This document shows positions 27,191 to 36,810 of a DNA stretch of 44,156 bases, piece by piece. Each line of letters opens with the position of its first letter. The first letter of the stretch is position 1. This DNA is from CAYLZN01 sp964387935 (lineage in GTDB: Bacteria > Acidobacteriota > Vicinamibacteria > Vicinamibacterales > JAFNAJ01). The notes beneath the pieces were generated by a model. It searched no databases. It was not told the DNA's origin and saw only the letters and a program-made list of their open reading frames with translations. The stretch covers positions 1-44,156 of the forward strand of contig CAYLZN010000009.1 of the NCBI GenBank assembly GCA_964387935.1, written 5' to 3'. Both the position numbers and the translations under genes were made by a program.

Positions 27191-27795
27191 TAGAACCCAG
27201 TGAAGTACGGCAGTCCCTTCGCCACCGCTTCGACCTGCGCGTAGTCGTCGAGCAGCAGGCCCGAGGCGTCCCAGTTGCCCGTCACGAACGCCTCGCGCGC
27301 GGACGCTGGAAGCTGCGCGGGCAGGGATCGCCCGCCCGCGTGAACCTGCAATCCTTCGATGTCGACCGCCACGACGGTCTTCGGATCGCGTTCGGCGAGG
27401 CCTTGCAGGAAGTCCGCGTCCTCCGGCGTCACCGTGAGGCACGGCAGGCCGATCGCGAGCGAGTTGCCGAAGAAGATCTCCGAGAACGACTCGCCGACGA
27501 TCGCGCGGATCCCCCAGCGGACGATGGCCTGCGGCGCGTGCTCCCTCGAGGATCCGCAGCCGAAGTTGCGGTTGACGACGAGTACCGCGGCGCCCGCGTA
27601 TGCGGGAGTGTCGAACGGGTGCGTCCCCGCCCCGGCGGGCCAGCTTGCGCGGTCGTCCTCGAACACGTGCGCCTCGAGACCTTCGAACCGCACGGCCCGC
27701 AGAAATCGCGCCGGGATGATGCGATCGGTGTCGATGTCGTGCCCGCGCATCGGCAGCGCGCGGCCTTCGATGCGACGGATCCGTCGGTCTTCCAT
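27190..27795 (-). CDS. leuD: 3-isopropylmalate dehydratase small subunit LeuD
   Basis: A 201-residue swivel-domain subunit that pairs with LeuC to isomerise 2- to 3-isopropylmalate. Signatures: RGHDIDTDRIIPARFL, VLVVNRNFGCGSSREHAPQAI, and IVGESFSEIFFGNSLAIGLP. Length is normal. The frame opens earlier in repeat DNA, but the ATG at 27795 follows GGAGGGGTG and starts MEDRRIRRIEG. It lies 81 bp after leuC; that gap is mostly heptamer array. Confidence 0.96.
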   Translation of the reverse strand: MEDRRIRRIEGRALPMRGHDIDTDRIIPARFLRAVRFEGLEAHVFEDDRASWPAGAGTHPFDTPAYAGAAVLVVNRNFGCGSSREHAPQAIVRWGIRAIVGESFSEIFFGNSLAIGLPCLTVTPEDADFLQGLAERDPKTVVAVDIEGLQVHAGGRSLPAQLPASAREAFVTGNWDASGLLLDDYAQVEAVAKGLPYFTGF

Positions 27796-27822
27796 CACCC
27801 CTCCACCATCACACGACCACAC

Positions 27823-27871
27823 CTGAGCCGGGTGCCCTGTGCCTTGTGCCCTGAGCCCTGAGCCCTGAGCC
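27823..27871 (-). repeat. Heptamer array G between leuC and leuD
   Basis: Seven uninterrupted in-phase units on the minus strand: GGCTCAG three times, then GGCACAA, GGCACAG, GGCACCC and GGCTCAG. It starts 6 bp after the leuC stop and ends 28 bp before leuD, so it would be transcribed inside the leuCD message. Confidence 0.92.
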
Positions 27872-27876
27872 CGCAC

Positions 27877-29274
27877 TTACATCACCTGTCGCACGTCCAC
27901 GACCTCGCCGGCGATCGCGGCGGCCGCGACCATCGCGGGGCTCATCAGCAGCGTGCGGCCGGTCGGGCTGCCCTGCCGTCCCTTGAAGTTGCGGTTCGAG
28001 GAGGAGGCGCACACCTGTCGCCCCTGGAGCTTGTCCGGGTTCATCCCCAGGCACATCGAGCAGCCGGCGTCGCGCCACTCGAAGCCGGCGGCGGTGAAGA
28101 TCTCGTGCAGCCCCTCGCGCTCGGCGGCCTGTCGCACCGCCTGCGAGCCGGGCACGACGATGCCCGTCACGTGGCGGGCCAGGCGTCGTCCACGGACGAT
28201 GGCCGCCGCCTCGCGGAGGTCCGACAAGCGCCCGTTGGTACACGAACCGATGAACGCGACGTCGATGCGGGTGCCGGCGATCCGGCTCCCGCCGGTGAGG
28301 CCCATGAAGTCCAGCGCCTCCTGCACGGCCGCGCGCTCGTCGTCCGGCACATCGGTGGGTCGGGGAATCGGCGTCCCGATCTCGACGGACTGGCCGGGGT
28401 TGAGGCCCCAGGTCACCACCGGCTCCAGGGCTCCCGCCTCCAGCCTGAACTCATCGTCGTAGCAGGCATCGGCGTCGGATGCCATCGACCGCCACCAGGT
28501 CACCGCCCGGTCCCAGGCGTCCCCGGCGGGGGCGAACGATCGTCCCTTCATGTAGGCGAAGGTCGTCTCGTCCGGGTTCACGTAGCCGACGCGCGCGCCG
28601 CCCTCGATGGACATGTTGCACAGGGTCATGCGTTCGTCCATCGACATCGCTGCGATCGTGGTGCCGCTGTACTCGTAGGCGAAGCCGACGCCGCCCTTCA
28701 CTCCCAGCCGCTGGATGATCGCCAGGATGACGTCCTTGGCATAGACGCCTGGCCGCGCCGTGCCGTCGACGGCGATCCGTCGCACCTTGAGGGGCTCCAT
28801 GGCCAGGCACTGCGAGGCGAGGACGTCGCGCACCTGCGACGTCCCGATGCCGAACGCGACCGCGCCGAACGCGCCGTGGGTGGAGGTGTGGCTGTCGCCG
28901 CACGCGATGGTCATCCCGGGCTGAGTCAATCCCAGTTCCGGCCCGATCACATGGACGATGCCCTGGCGATCGTCGGAGAGGTTCCACAGCGGGATGCCGA
29001 AGTCGCGGCAGTTGCGCTCGAGGGCTGCCATCATCTCCTCGGCGAGTACATCAGCAAACGGGCGGGCGGTGTCCTTCGTGGGGACGATGTGATCCACCGT
29101 GCCGAAGGTGCGCTGGGGAAAGCGGACGCGCCAGCCGCGGGCGCGCAGGGCGTCGAAGGCCTGCGGGGTGGTGACCTCGTGGATCAGGTGGAGGCCGATG
29201 AAGAGCTGCGTCTGCCCGGTCGGCAGGCGGCGCACCGTGTGCGCGTCCCAGACCTTCTCGAGGAGTGTTGGCAT
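27877..29274 (-). CDS. leuC: 3-isopropylmalate dehydratase large subunit LeuC
   Basis: A 465-residue aconitase-family subunit carrying the [4Fe-4S] cluster. Cluster cysteines are in FIGSCTNGRLSDLR and DAGCSMCLGMNPD; TIACGDSHTSTHGAFGA and VYAKDVILAIIQRLG are also typical. Length is normal. No ribosome site is visible before the ATG: the leader is an A-rich heptamer run (AACCGAAAACC on this strand) that enters an N gap. LeuC and LeuD are separated from leuA-leuB by about 3.8 kb of other genes. Confidence 0.97.
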   Translation of the reverse strand: MPTLLEKVWDAHTVRRLPTGQTQLFIGLHLIHEVTTPQAFDALRARGWRVRFPQRTFGTVDHIVPTKDTARPFADVLAEEMMAALERNCRDFGIPLWNLSDDRQGIVHVIGPELGLTQPGMTIACGDSHTSTHGAFGAVAFGIGTSQVRDVLASQCLAMEPLKVRRIAVDGTARPGVYAKDVILAIIQRLGVKGGVGFAYEYSGTTIAAMSMDERMTLCNMSIEGGARVGYVNPDETTFAYMKGRSFAPAGDAWDRAVTWWRSMASDADACYDDEFRLEAGALEPVVTWGLNPGQSVEIGTPIPRPTDVPDDERAAVQEALDFMGLTGGSRIAGTRIDVAFIGSCTNGRLSDLREAAAIVRGRRLARHVTGIVVPGSQAVRQAAEREGLHEIFTAAGFEWRDAGCSMCLGMNPDKLQGRQVCASSSNRNFKGRQGSPTGRTLLMSPAMVAAAAIAGEVVDVRQVM

Positions 29275-29278
29275 GTTG

Positions 29279-29303
29279 GGTTTTCGGTTTTCGGTTTTCG
29301 GTT
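29279..29303 (+). repeat. GGTTTTC heptamer run at gap edge (array H1)
   Basis: At least three and a half perfect copies of GGTTTTC run into the N gap from the left; TCGG right after the gap is consistent with the run continuing. It starts 4 bp before leuC. Confidence 0.85.
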
Positions 29304-29403
29304 NNNNNNNNNNNNNNNNNNNNNNNNNNNNNNNNNNNNNNNNNNNNNNNNNNNNNNNNNNNNNNNNNNNNNNNNNNNNNNNNNNNNNNNNNNNNNNNNN
29401 NNN
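29304..29403. other. Assembly gap of 100 N
   Basis: A placeholder of exactly 100 Ns in the leuC-glpT spacer, next to a simple heptamer run that probably stopped the assembly. Confidence 0.98.
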
Positions 29404-29445
29404 TCGGTGCTTGTCACGAAGTCCAGTTCCCGCTGTGCAGTGTAC

Positions 29446-29505
29446 CGCCGTACGCCGTGTTTTGCCCGTACGCCGCCGTACGTCGTACGCCGTACGCCGT
29501 ACGCC
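29446..29505 (-). repeat. Compound GGCGTAC element, copy 2 (array H2)
   Basis: On the minus strand GGCGTAC-type units (one GACGTAC), GGC, GGCGTAC, the 11-base spacer GGGCAAAACAC, GGCGTAC and GGCG. Bases 29446-29498 match 44067-44119 at 51 of 53 positions. It ends 8 bp before the glpT stop. Confidence 0.92.
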
Positions 29506-29512
29506 CCCCAGT

Positions 29513-30853
29513 TCACCGCCGTTCGCTCTCCACCGCGTGCCCGAGGGTCAGGGCGCTGAAGGCGATGGTGAGCAGGCAGCAGGCCACCATGGTGATGAAC
29601 ACGCCGTTCCAGCCCCAGTGGTCGGCGATCCAGCCGACGCCGGTGCCGGCGATGGCGGAGCCGAAGACGTAGCCGAAGAAGCCGGTGAATCCCGCGGCGG
29701 TGCCGGCAGCCTTCTTGGGCACCAGGTCGAGGGCGTGGAGGCCGATGATCATGATCGGCCCGTAGATCAGGAAGCCGATCGCGATGAGCGCGGCGTAGTC
29801 GATCCAGAGCGGCCCGTGCAGGTTGAACCAGTAGACCAGCACGGCCACGAGTGTGAGGGACATGAAGAGGATCGTGGCGGGCGCGCGGCGGCTCTTGAAC
29901 ACCTTGTCGGAGATCCACCCGCACGCGATCGTGCCGGGGATGCCGGCGTACTCGTAGAGCGACCAGCCGAGGCTCGACTGCCTGAACGAGAAGCCCTTGG
30001 CGGTCTCGAGGTAGGTGGGAATCCAGTTCACGACCCCGTAGCGGACGAAGTAGACGAACGCGTTGGCGACGGCGATCGCCCACAGGTACCGGTTGTTGAG
30101 CACGTGCTCGAAGAAGATCTGCCGGTACGAGAAGGTGCGCTCGTGCGCGTCGGTGTAGTCGGGCCGGTAGTCGTTCTTGTATTCCTCGATCGGCGGCAGG
30201 CCGCAGGATTGCGGCGTGTCGCGCAGCAGGAAGAACACGATGACCGCCACCGTGGCGGCGATGAGCGCGTTGAAGTAGAACTTGGCGCCCCAGTCGTTGA
30301 ACAGGATGACGCCGAGCAGCGCCAGGTTGGCGACGAGCGCGCCGCCGACGTTGTGGGAGACGTTCCAGGTGGAGACGACCATCCCGCGCTCGCGCGTGCT
30401 GAACCAGTGCACCATGCTCTTGCCGCAGGGCGGCCAGCCCATGCCCTGGACCCACCCGTTCAGGGACTGGATCACGATGACGAGCAGCAGCGACGCGTAG
30501 ATGGCCTTCACGTACCCCGAGACGAACATGAGCCCGGCAGAGAGCAGCAGGCCGAGTGGCAGGAAGACCTTGGGGTTGCTGCGGTCCGAGACCGAGCCCA
30601 TGAGGAACTTCGAGAGGCCGTAGGCAATCGACAGGCCCGTGAGGGCGGTGCCGAGCTGTGCCTTGGTGTACTGCGGGAACTCTCTCAGCAGGTCCGGGAT
30701 GGCGAGGGCGAGGTTGTTCCGGACCAGGTAATAGGCGGCGTAGCCGGCGAAGATCCCGAGGAACACCTCACGGCGCAGGCGCTTGTAGGTGGGATCGATG
30801 CGGTCGGCCGGCAGCCGGGGAGCTGCGGGCGCGGGGCTGAGCGAAAGTCGCAA
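29513..30853 (-). CDS. glpT: Glycerol-3-phosphate:phosphate antiporter GlpT
   Basis: A 446-residue major facilitator protein very close to E. coli GlpT: RLPADRIDPTYKRLRREVFL, YAAYYLVRNNLALAIPDLL with the phosphate-binding Arg, GSVSDRSNPKVFLP, QGMGWPPCGKSMVHW, WNVSHNVGG with the conserved His, DTPQSCGLPPIEEYKNDY and VYFVRYGVVNW with the second Arg. The frame opens to an ATG at 30895, but a TTG at 30853 has GGAGG exactly 8 bases before it, so I use that. It imports glycerol 3-phosphate for GlpD. Confidence 0.96.
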   Translation of the reverse strand: MRLSLSPAPAAPRLPADRIDPTYKRLRREVFLGIFAGYAAYYLVRNNLALAIPDLLREFPQYTKAQLGTALTGLSIAYGLSKFLMGSVSDRSNPKVFLPLGLLLSAGLMFVSGYVKAIYASLLLVIVIQSLNGWVQGMGWPPCGKSMVHWFSTRERGMVVSTWNVSHNVGGALVANLALLGVILFNDWGAKFYFNALIAATVAVIVFFLLRDTPQSCGLPPIEEYKNDYRPDYTDAHERTFSYRQIFFEHVLNNRYLWAIAVANAFVYFVRYGVVNWIPTYLETAKGFSFRQSSLGWSLYEYAGIPGTIACGWISDKVFKSRRAPATILFMSLTLVAVLVYWFNLHGPLWIDYAALIAIGFLIYGPIMIIGLHALDLVPKKAAGTAAGFTGFFGYVFGSAIAGTGVGWIADHWGWNGVFITMVACCLLTIAFSALTLGHAVESERR

Positions 30854-30924
30854 CGTGCTACCCTCCGGCCGCGCGCGACGGCGAATCGCCCGCACGTCTG
30901 CCGGGCTGGCTGGCGCGGTGGCGG

Positions 30925-30930
30925 ATTATA
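30925..30930 (-). promoter_or_regulatory. Consensus -10 hexamer upstream of glpT
   Basis: Perfect TATAAT on the minus strand, 71 bases before the TTG start, in the 295-bp divergent spacer between glpT and the TonB receptor. No convincing -35. Confidence 0.45.
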
Positions 30931-31058
30931 ACGCGGGTCTGCACCGGGGCCTGGCGCCACGGCCGGTTTGCGCCTCCACGCGGAACTGACGTGTACGATC
31001 ACGCCTTGCGGCGCAATCCGGCCGCGTCGCCGTCCCAGGTGCGTCGCACCGTCGTGTC

Positions 31059-31088
31059 TTGACGCTCCCGGGAAGGGCGAACCAGAAT
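31059..31088 (+). promoter_or_regulatory. Putative promoter of the TonB receptor
   Basis: TTGACG (31059-31064), 18-bp spacer, CAGAAT (31083-31088), about 60 bases before the receptor start. Confidence 0.4.
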
Positions 31089-31148
31089 AGGCGCGCCCCT
31101 GTCAATGCTGGTTCTTCGCTTCGTTCACGTCAGCCTTTTCGGAGGTCC

Positions 31149-34100
31149 ATGGTCGTGATTAGCCTGAAGCGTTCCTTTCTGCTCACCCTGTTCACCGTGA
31201 TCCTCGGCGTGGCGCCATCGGCGTTCGCCCAGTTCGACACCGCGACCATCGTCGGCACGGTCCGCGACGACAGCGGTGGCGTCATTCCTGGCGCGACCGT
31301 GACGCTCACGAACCTCGACACCGGCATCACCGCGGTGCGCGTCACCGACGAGAACGGCAACTTCGAGTTCCAGACGGTCCGCATCGGCCGTTACAAGGTG
31401 ACGGCCGAACTGGACGGCTTTGCCGTGTCCATTGCCGACAACGTGCAGGCGACGGTCGGGGCCCGCCAGCGCGTGGATTTCACGATGAAGCCTGGGGCCC
31501 TTTCCGAAACCGTCGAGGTCGTGGGTGTGTCGCCGCTGCTCGAGACCGATTCGAGCCAGCGAGGGCAGGTCATCTCGGGGGAGCAGGCCGTGGAGTTGCC
31601 GCTGAACGGGCGTGAGTATTCGAGCCTGGCGCTGCTGACCCCTGGAGTCAGGCTGTCGGCACTCAACACGGGCTCGTCCCAGACGGTCCGCGAAGGCTCG
31701 TTCAACATCAACGGCCTCAGGAGCACGTTCAACAACTTCCTGCTCGACGGCCTCGACAACAACGCCTACGGCACGAGCAACCAGGGCTTCTCCAACCAGG
31801 TCATGCAACCCTCCCCGGATGCGGTGGCCGAGTTCCGCGTGGTCACCAACAACATGAGCGCGGAGTACGGGCGCAGCGCCGGGGCGACCATCAACGTGGC
31901 CTCGAGAAGCGGCACCAACAGCTTCCGCGGCGCGGCGTGGCAGTTCTGGCGCGACACGAGCCTGAACGCCACCGGCTTCTTCAAGCCCTCTACGGGCAGC
32001 AAGCCTGAAATGAGCCGCGACCAGTTCGGCGGCGTGATCGGCGGACCGATCATCAAGAATCGGGCGTTCTTCTTCGGGGAGTACGAGGGCTTCCGGCAGG
32101 CGCGGCAGCAGGTGGCGTTCCAGACGGTCCCAACAGCGGCTCAGAAGTCAGGCGTCCTGTCGGTGGACGTGCGGAACCCCATCACCGGGGCGACGTACCC
32201 GGCCGGCACGCCGATCCCGATGACGGACTTCGCGCGCAAGGTGCTCTCGGGCCTGCCGGACCCGAACCTGCCGGGCACCGGCAGCAACTACACCTTCCTG
32301 CAGCAGTTCAACAACGACAACGACAAGTACAGCGGCAAGGTGGACTTCCAGCTCTCGCCGACGCTCTCGGCCTTCGGCCGCTACGGGTACCGCAAGGTCG
32401 ACCTGTACGATTCTCCGCCGCTGCCGCTGCCGTCGGGTGGCGCGGGCAACGCCTTCACCTACGTCACCAACAAGCAGTTCGCCTCCGGGTTCACGTGGGC
32501 GCGCTCGGGCACGTCGCTCCTCGAGGGCCGCTTCGGCTGGTCGTACACGATTGCCGGCAAGAACCCGCACGCACTCGGCACGGAGGGCGCCGACGCTGCC
32601 TACGGCATCACGGGGCTGCCGTCCGACCCACGCGTCGCCGGTGGACTGCCGACGCAGTTGATTACCGGCTACTCGGACCTCGGTCGCCAGGCGACGAATC
32701 CGCAGTGGCAGTACCCGGAAATGTGGAATCCGAAGATCAACTACACCTGGCTCGCTGGTCGTCACTCCCTGAAGACCGGCTACGAGTACCAGTTCATTGC
32801 CACGGAGGTGCAGGACGTCAACCCGCTCTACGGGCGCGACGCCTACAACGGGCAGTTCTCGCGCCCGACGGGCGCGACGGCCAACAACCAGTACAACCTG
32901 GCCGACTTCATGTTCGGCCTGCGCGCGCAGTACGCCCTCAGCACCTTCCTCATCGCGAACCTGCGCCAGCAGATGCACTTCACGTACATCCAGGACGACT
33001 TCCGGGTGAACGACAAGCTGACGATCAACGCGGGGCTGCGCTACGAGTACGCCACGCCGTGGTACGAGAAGGACAACATCATGTCCAACTACGACCCGGA
33101 TCGGCGCACGATGATCCTGGCGAAGGACGGCTCGATCGAGGACCGCGCGCTCATGGAACCCGACCGCAACAACTTCGGGCCGCGCATCGGCATGGCCTAC
33201 TCCGTCACTCCCAACACCGTCGTACGCGGCGGCTACGGCATGAGCTACATCCACTTCCATCGGGCGGGCGGCGCCAACGTCCTGTCGATCAACGGCCCGC
33301 AATCGGTGACGGCCGTCGCCAACCAGACCGCGGCGAACATTCCCGCCGGCACGTTCAGGACGACGCAGCAGGGCTATCCGGAAGGCTTCGCGGACCCTGC
33401 CCGGTTCAACCCGCTCCTCGCGAACATCACGTACATGCCGCGCGACTACCACTCGAGCCAGGTGCAGAGCTACTACGTGTCGGTGCAGCGCGAGATCGCG
33501 CAGAACATGCTCGTCGACGTCGCCTACGTGGGCAACCGGGCCGACGACCTGCTGCTGTTCGCCAACTTCAATCAGGCCGTGCCGAACAACAGCGCAGGCA
33601 CCATTCCGCTCGCCAGCCGGCGGCCCATCCAGGAGTTCGGCGACATCACCTACTCGTTCAATGGCGGCAAGTCCCGCTACAACGCGCTGCAGCTCAAGTA
33701 CGAGTACCGCATGCGCCGGGGTCTGGCCGTGTTGAGTTCCTTCACCTGGTCGCACGCCAGGGACAACGGCTCGGGCTCGCTCGAGGGACAGGGCCAGGGG
33801 CCGCAGAACTTCTACGACCTCGAGGACAGCTACGGCACGTCCTACTATGATCAGCCGTACAACAGCACCACCAGCTTCGTGTGGGAGCTGCCGTTCGGCC
33901 GCGGCAAGAAGTGGCTGTCGGACTCGAACGCGGTTGTCGACTCGATCCTCGGTGGCTGGACGGTGAGCGGCATCAATACGATGACGTCGGGCGAGGCCAC
34001 GAGCTTGACCTACACGCCGTCGACGGCGTTCCAGGTCTCCGGGATCGCGCAGGACTTCCGCGGGGCGAACTTCTACCGCGCCAACGTCAACGGTGATCCC

Positions 34101-34424
34101 TACGGGGACAAGAACTCGATCACCGGCTACCTGAGCCGCGATACCGTGACGGCACCGACCGATCCGAGCCAGCCGTTCGGCAACTCGGAGCGCAACGGTG
34201 TCAGGGGTCCGTGGTTCTGGCAGGTCGATTTCGTGGCGTCCAAGGACTTCCGCATTCCGCTCGGCGATCAGACCAGGGCGCAGTTCCGCGTCGAGGCGTT
34301 CAACCTGCTCAACAAGACGAACTTCAGGGCACCGAACGCCAATCGCACCTCGGCCAACTTCGGCACGATCACGTCCACCTTCGATGCCCGGCAGATTCAG
34401 CTGGGGATCAAGCTGTTGTTCTGA
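31149..34424 (+). CDS. TonB-dependent receptor with carboxypeptidase-regulatory N-domain (Oar-like)
   Basis: A 1,091-residue outer-membrane receptor. Signal peptide to about 27 (FLLTLFTVILGVAPSAFAQ), a carboxypeptidase-regulatory-like domain at about 30-115 (IVGTVRDDSGGVIPGATVTL), a plug (SFNINGLRSTFNNFLLDGLD) and a long beta-barrel ending in the usual aromatic residue (IQLGIKLLF). GGAGG is 3 bases before the ATG at 31149 but 9 before a GTG at 31155, so the GTG may be the true start. Position between glpT and the phosphodiesterase suggests uptake of a glycerophosphodiester or similar ligand. The ligand is inferred only. Confidence 0.92.
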   Translation: MVVISLKRSFLLTLFTVILGVAPSAFAQFDTATIVGTVRDDSGGVIPGATVTLTNLDTGITAVRVTDENGNFEFQTVRIGRYKVTAELDGFAVSIADNVQATVGARQRVDFTMKPGALSETVEVVGVSPLLETDSSQRGQVISGEQAVELPLNGREYSSLALLTPGVRLSALNTGSSQTVREGSFNINGLRSTFNNFLLDGLDNNAYGTSNQGFSNQVMQPSPDAVAEFRVVTNNMSAEYGRSAGATINVASRSGTNSFRGAAWQFWRDTSLNATGFFKPSTGSKPEMSRDQFGGVIGGPIIKNRAFFFGEYEGFRQARQQVAFQTVPTAAQKSGVLSVDVRNPITGATYPAGTPIPMTDFARKVLSGLPDPNLPGTGSNYTFLQQFNNDNDKYSGKVDFQLSPTLSAFGRYGYRKVDLYDSPPLPLPSGGAGNAFTYVTNKQFASGFTWARSGTSLLEGRFGWSYTIAGKNPHALGTEGADAAYGITGLPSDPRVAGGLPTQLITGYSDLGRQATNPQWQYPEMWNPKINYTWLAGRHSLKTGYEYQFIATEVQDVNPLYGRDAYNGQFSRPTGATANNQYNLADFMFGLRAQYALSTFLIANLRQQMHFTYIQDDFRVNDKLTINAGLRYEYATPWYEKDNIMSNYDPDRRTMILAKDGSIEDRALMEPDRNNFGPRIGMAYSVTPNTVVRGGYGMSYIHFHRAGGANVLSINGPQSVTAVANQTAANIPAGTFRTTQQGYPEGFADPARFNPLLANITYMPRDYHSSQVQSYYVSVQREIAQNMLVDVAYVGNRADDLLLFANFNQAVPNNSAGTIPLASRRPIQEFGDITYSFNGGKSRYNALQLKYEYRMRRGLAVLSSFTWSHARDNGSGSLEGQGQGPQNFYDLEDSYGTSYYDQPYNSTTSFVWELPFGRGKKWLSDSNAVVDSILGGWTVSGINTMTSGEATSLTYTPSTAFQVSGIAQDFRGANFYRANVNGDPYGDKNSITGYLSRDTVTAPTDPSQPFGNSERNGVRGPWFWQVDFVASKDFRIPLGDQTRAQFRVEAFNLLNKTNFRAPNANRTSANFGTITSTFDARQIQLGIKLLF

Positions 34425-34426
34425 TC

Positions 34427-34461
34427 GGCTCACGGCTGGCGGCTTACGGCTGGCGGCCTCG
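34427..34461 (+). repeat. Heptamer array I
   Basis: Five uninterrupted units starting 3 bp after the receptor stop: GGCTCAC, GGCTGGC, GGCTTAC, GGCTGGC and GGCCTCG. It fills the spacer up to 12 bp before the phosphodiesterase start. Confidence 0.88.
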
Positions 34462-34473
34462 GGGCTTGACACG

Positions 34474-35400
34474 ATGAGCTTCCCTCGCTTCCTCCTCATC
34501 GCCGCGATGGCTTCGGCCGTCGCGGCGGTGCCGCTCGCGCAGTCCGCCATGCCGAAGAAGATCCTGGTGGCGCACCGCGGCGCGTCGGCCTACGCGCCCG
34601 AACACACGATTGCCGCCTACACGCTCGCCATGGAGCAGGGCGCCGACTTCGTCGAGCAGGACCTCGCGGTCACGAAGGACGGCGTGCTCGTCTGCATCCA
34701 CGACCTCACGCTCGAGCGCACGACGAACGTCGAAGAAGTGTTCCCGGATCGCTTCGTCGAGATGAAGGACGGGCCGATGGCCGGCAGGCGCTGGCTCGTG
34801 AACGACTTCACGCTCGCGGACATCCAGCGGCTCGACGCCGGCTCCTGGTTCAATTCGAAGTTCGCCGGCGCGCGCATCCCGACGTTCCAGGAGGCGATCG
34901 ATCTGGTGCGCACGAAGCCGGGGACCGGCCTCTACCCCGAGCTCAAGGACCCCGAGTTCTATCGCCAGCGAAGCATCGACACCGAAAAGCTCTTTGCGGG
35001 CCAACTGCGCAAGAACGGGCTGCTCGCCGACCCGAACACGCCGGTCATCCTGCAGTCGTTCGACGACACGACCCTGAAGGCCGCGGCGAAGGACATCCCG
35101 CAGGTGCCGCGCGTGTTCCTCGTCGGCGTCGAGAACGCCGCCCGCCTCGACTCCGCCGACAAGGTCCGCGAGATCGCCACGTGGGCCACGGGCCTGGGGC
35201 CGAACAAGGCGATCGTGGCGAAGAACCCTGACCTGGTCGCCTGGGCCCATGCCGCGAAGCTCACGGTCACCCCGTGGACCTTCCGCTCGTCCGGCACGGG
35301 CACCTTCGCCTCGGTCCGTGAGGAGATGGCGCACTTTCTCTTCACGCTGAACGTCGACGCCCTGTTCACCGACAATCCCGATCAGTTCCCTCGCAAATGA
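34474..35400 (+). CDS. glpQ: Secreted glycerophosphodiester phosphodiesterase
   Basis: A 308-residue enzyme that cuts glycerophosphodiesters to glycerol 3-phosphate and an alcohol. Signal peptide to about 23. Catalytic and metal residues: HRG at 34-36 with Glu43 (VAHRGASAYAPEHT), Glu61 and Asp63 (FVEQDLAVTKDG) and His76 (IHDLTLERTTNV); the C-terminal FTDNPDQF is also typical. No ribosome site is obvious: the leader is heptamer array I. The stop overlaps the glpK ATG (ATGA). Products would enter through GlpT. Confidence 0.94.
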   Translation: MSFPRFLLIAAMASAVAAVPLAQSAMPKKILVAHRGASAYAPEHTIAAYTLAMEQGADFVEQDLAVTKDGVLVCIHDLTLERTTNVEEVFPDRFVEMKDGPMAGRRWLVNDFTLADIQRLDAGSWFNSKFAGARIPTFQEAIDLVRTKPGTGLYPELKDPEFYRQRSIDTEKLFAGQLRKNGLLADPNTPVILQSFDDTTLKAAAKDIPQVPRVFLVGVENAARLDSADKVREIATWATGLGPNKAIVAKNPDLVAWAHAAKLTVTPWTFRSSGTGTFASVREEMAHFLFTLNVDALFTDNPDQFPRK

Positions 35401-36810
35401 CTCACATCCTTGCCCTCGACCAGGGCACCACGAGCTCGCGCGCCATCCTGTTCGACCACGCCGGCCGCATCGTCGGAGTCGCGCAGAAGGAATTCCGCCA
35501 GATGTTCCCGCAGGCGGGCTGGGTCGAGCACGACCCGCGCGAGATCTGGACGACCCAGCGCGACGTCGCCACCGAGGTGCTCGCGAAGACGAACGTGAAG
35601 CCCTCGGACGTCGCGGCCATCGGCATCACCAACCAGCGCGAAACCACGATCGTGTGGGACCGCCGCACGGGCGAGCCGATCCACCACGCGATCGTGTGGC
35701 AGGATCGCCGCACCGCGGGCCTCTGCGACCAGTGGAAGAAGGCGGGCCACGGCGGGGTGATCCAGCGCAAGACGGGCCTGGTCATCGACGCCTACTTCTC
35801 CGCCAGCAAGCTCCGCTGGATCCTGGACCACGTGCCCGGCGCGCGCGCCCGCGCGGCGCGCGGCGAGCTCGCCTTCGGCACGGTGGACTCCTGGCTGGTC
35901 TGGCAGCTCACGAAGGGCGCGCTCCACATCACCGACGCGAGCAACGCCTCGCGTACGATGCTCTACGACATCGCCGCCGGCACGTGGGACGACGAACTGC
36001 TCCGGCTGCTCGACGTGCCGCGCGAGGTCCTGCCGGAGGTGCGCGCGTCGTCCGAGGTCTACGGGACCGCCGCCACCGACGTCCTCGGCGCACCCATCCC
36101 GATCGCCGGCATCGCCGGGGACCAGCAGGCGGCGCTCTTCGGCCAGAACTGCTTCTCGCGCGGCCTCGCCAAGAACACGTACGGCACCGGTTGCTTCATG
36201 CTCATGAACGTCGGCCGCGAACCGGTGGCCTCGAAGCATCAGCTGGTGACGACGGTCGCCTGGCGGCGCGACCACGCCACCGACTACGCGCTCGAAGGCA
36301 GCGTGTTCATCGGCGGCGCGGTGGTCCAGTGGCTGCGCGACGGGCTGGGCCTGGTCAAGTCCTCGGCCGACATCGAGGCGCTCGCGGCATCCGTCCCGGA
36401 CGCCGGCGGCGTCTACCTGGTCCCGGCCTTCGCCGGGCTCGGCGCGCCGCACTGGGACCAGTACGCACGCGGCCTCGTGGCCGGCATCACGCGTGGCACG
36501 ACCGCCGCGCACCTCGCGCGCGCGGCGCTCGAAGGCATCGCGTTCCAGGTGGCAGATATCCTCGACGTCATGAAGAAGGACTCGGGCGTCGATCTCGGCG
36601 AGCTGCGCGTGGATGGTGGGGCCGCGGCCAACAACCTGCTCATGCAGTTCCAGGCGGACATCCTGGGCGTGCCGGTCGTACGCCCGAAGGTGATCGAAAC
36701 GACCGCGCTCGGCGCGGCGTTCCTCGCGGGCCTCGCCGTCGGTTACTGGAACAGCACCGACGAGGTGCATCACGCGTGGCAGATCGATCGCACGTTCACG
36801 CCCGCCCTGC
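35397..36810 (+). CDS. glpK: Glycerol kinase GlpK, 3' end lost in assembly gap
   Basis: 471 residues of the expected roughly 500 are present. ILALDQGTTSSRAILFD is the ATP-binding start; QRETTIVWDRRTG and IVWQDRRT bind glycerol; the catalytic Asp lies in IAGDQQAALFGQ; GTGCFMLMN and the late VDGGAAANNLLMQFQADI complete the fold. It phosphorylates glycerol to glycerol 3-phosphate. Its ATG overlaps the phosphodiesterase stop. The sequence runs into the N gap in the last helices (DEVHHAWQIDRTF), so truncation is an assembly effect. Confidence 0.95.

Noticed and set aside
29279..29505. Possible CRISPR array from regular short repeats
   Set aside because: Units are 7 bp in direct tandem without unique spacers, and no cas genes are present.
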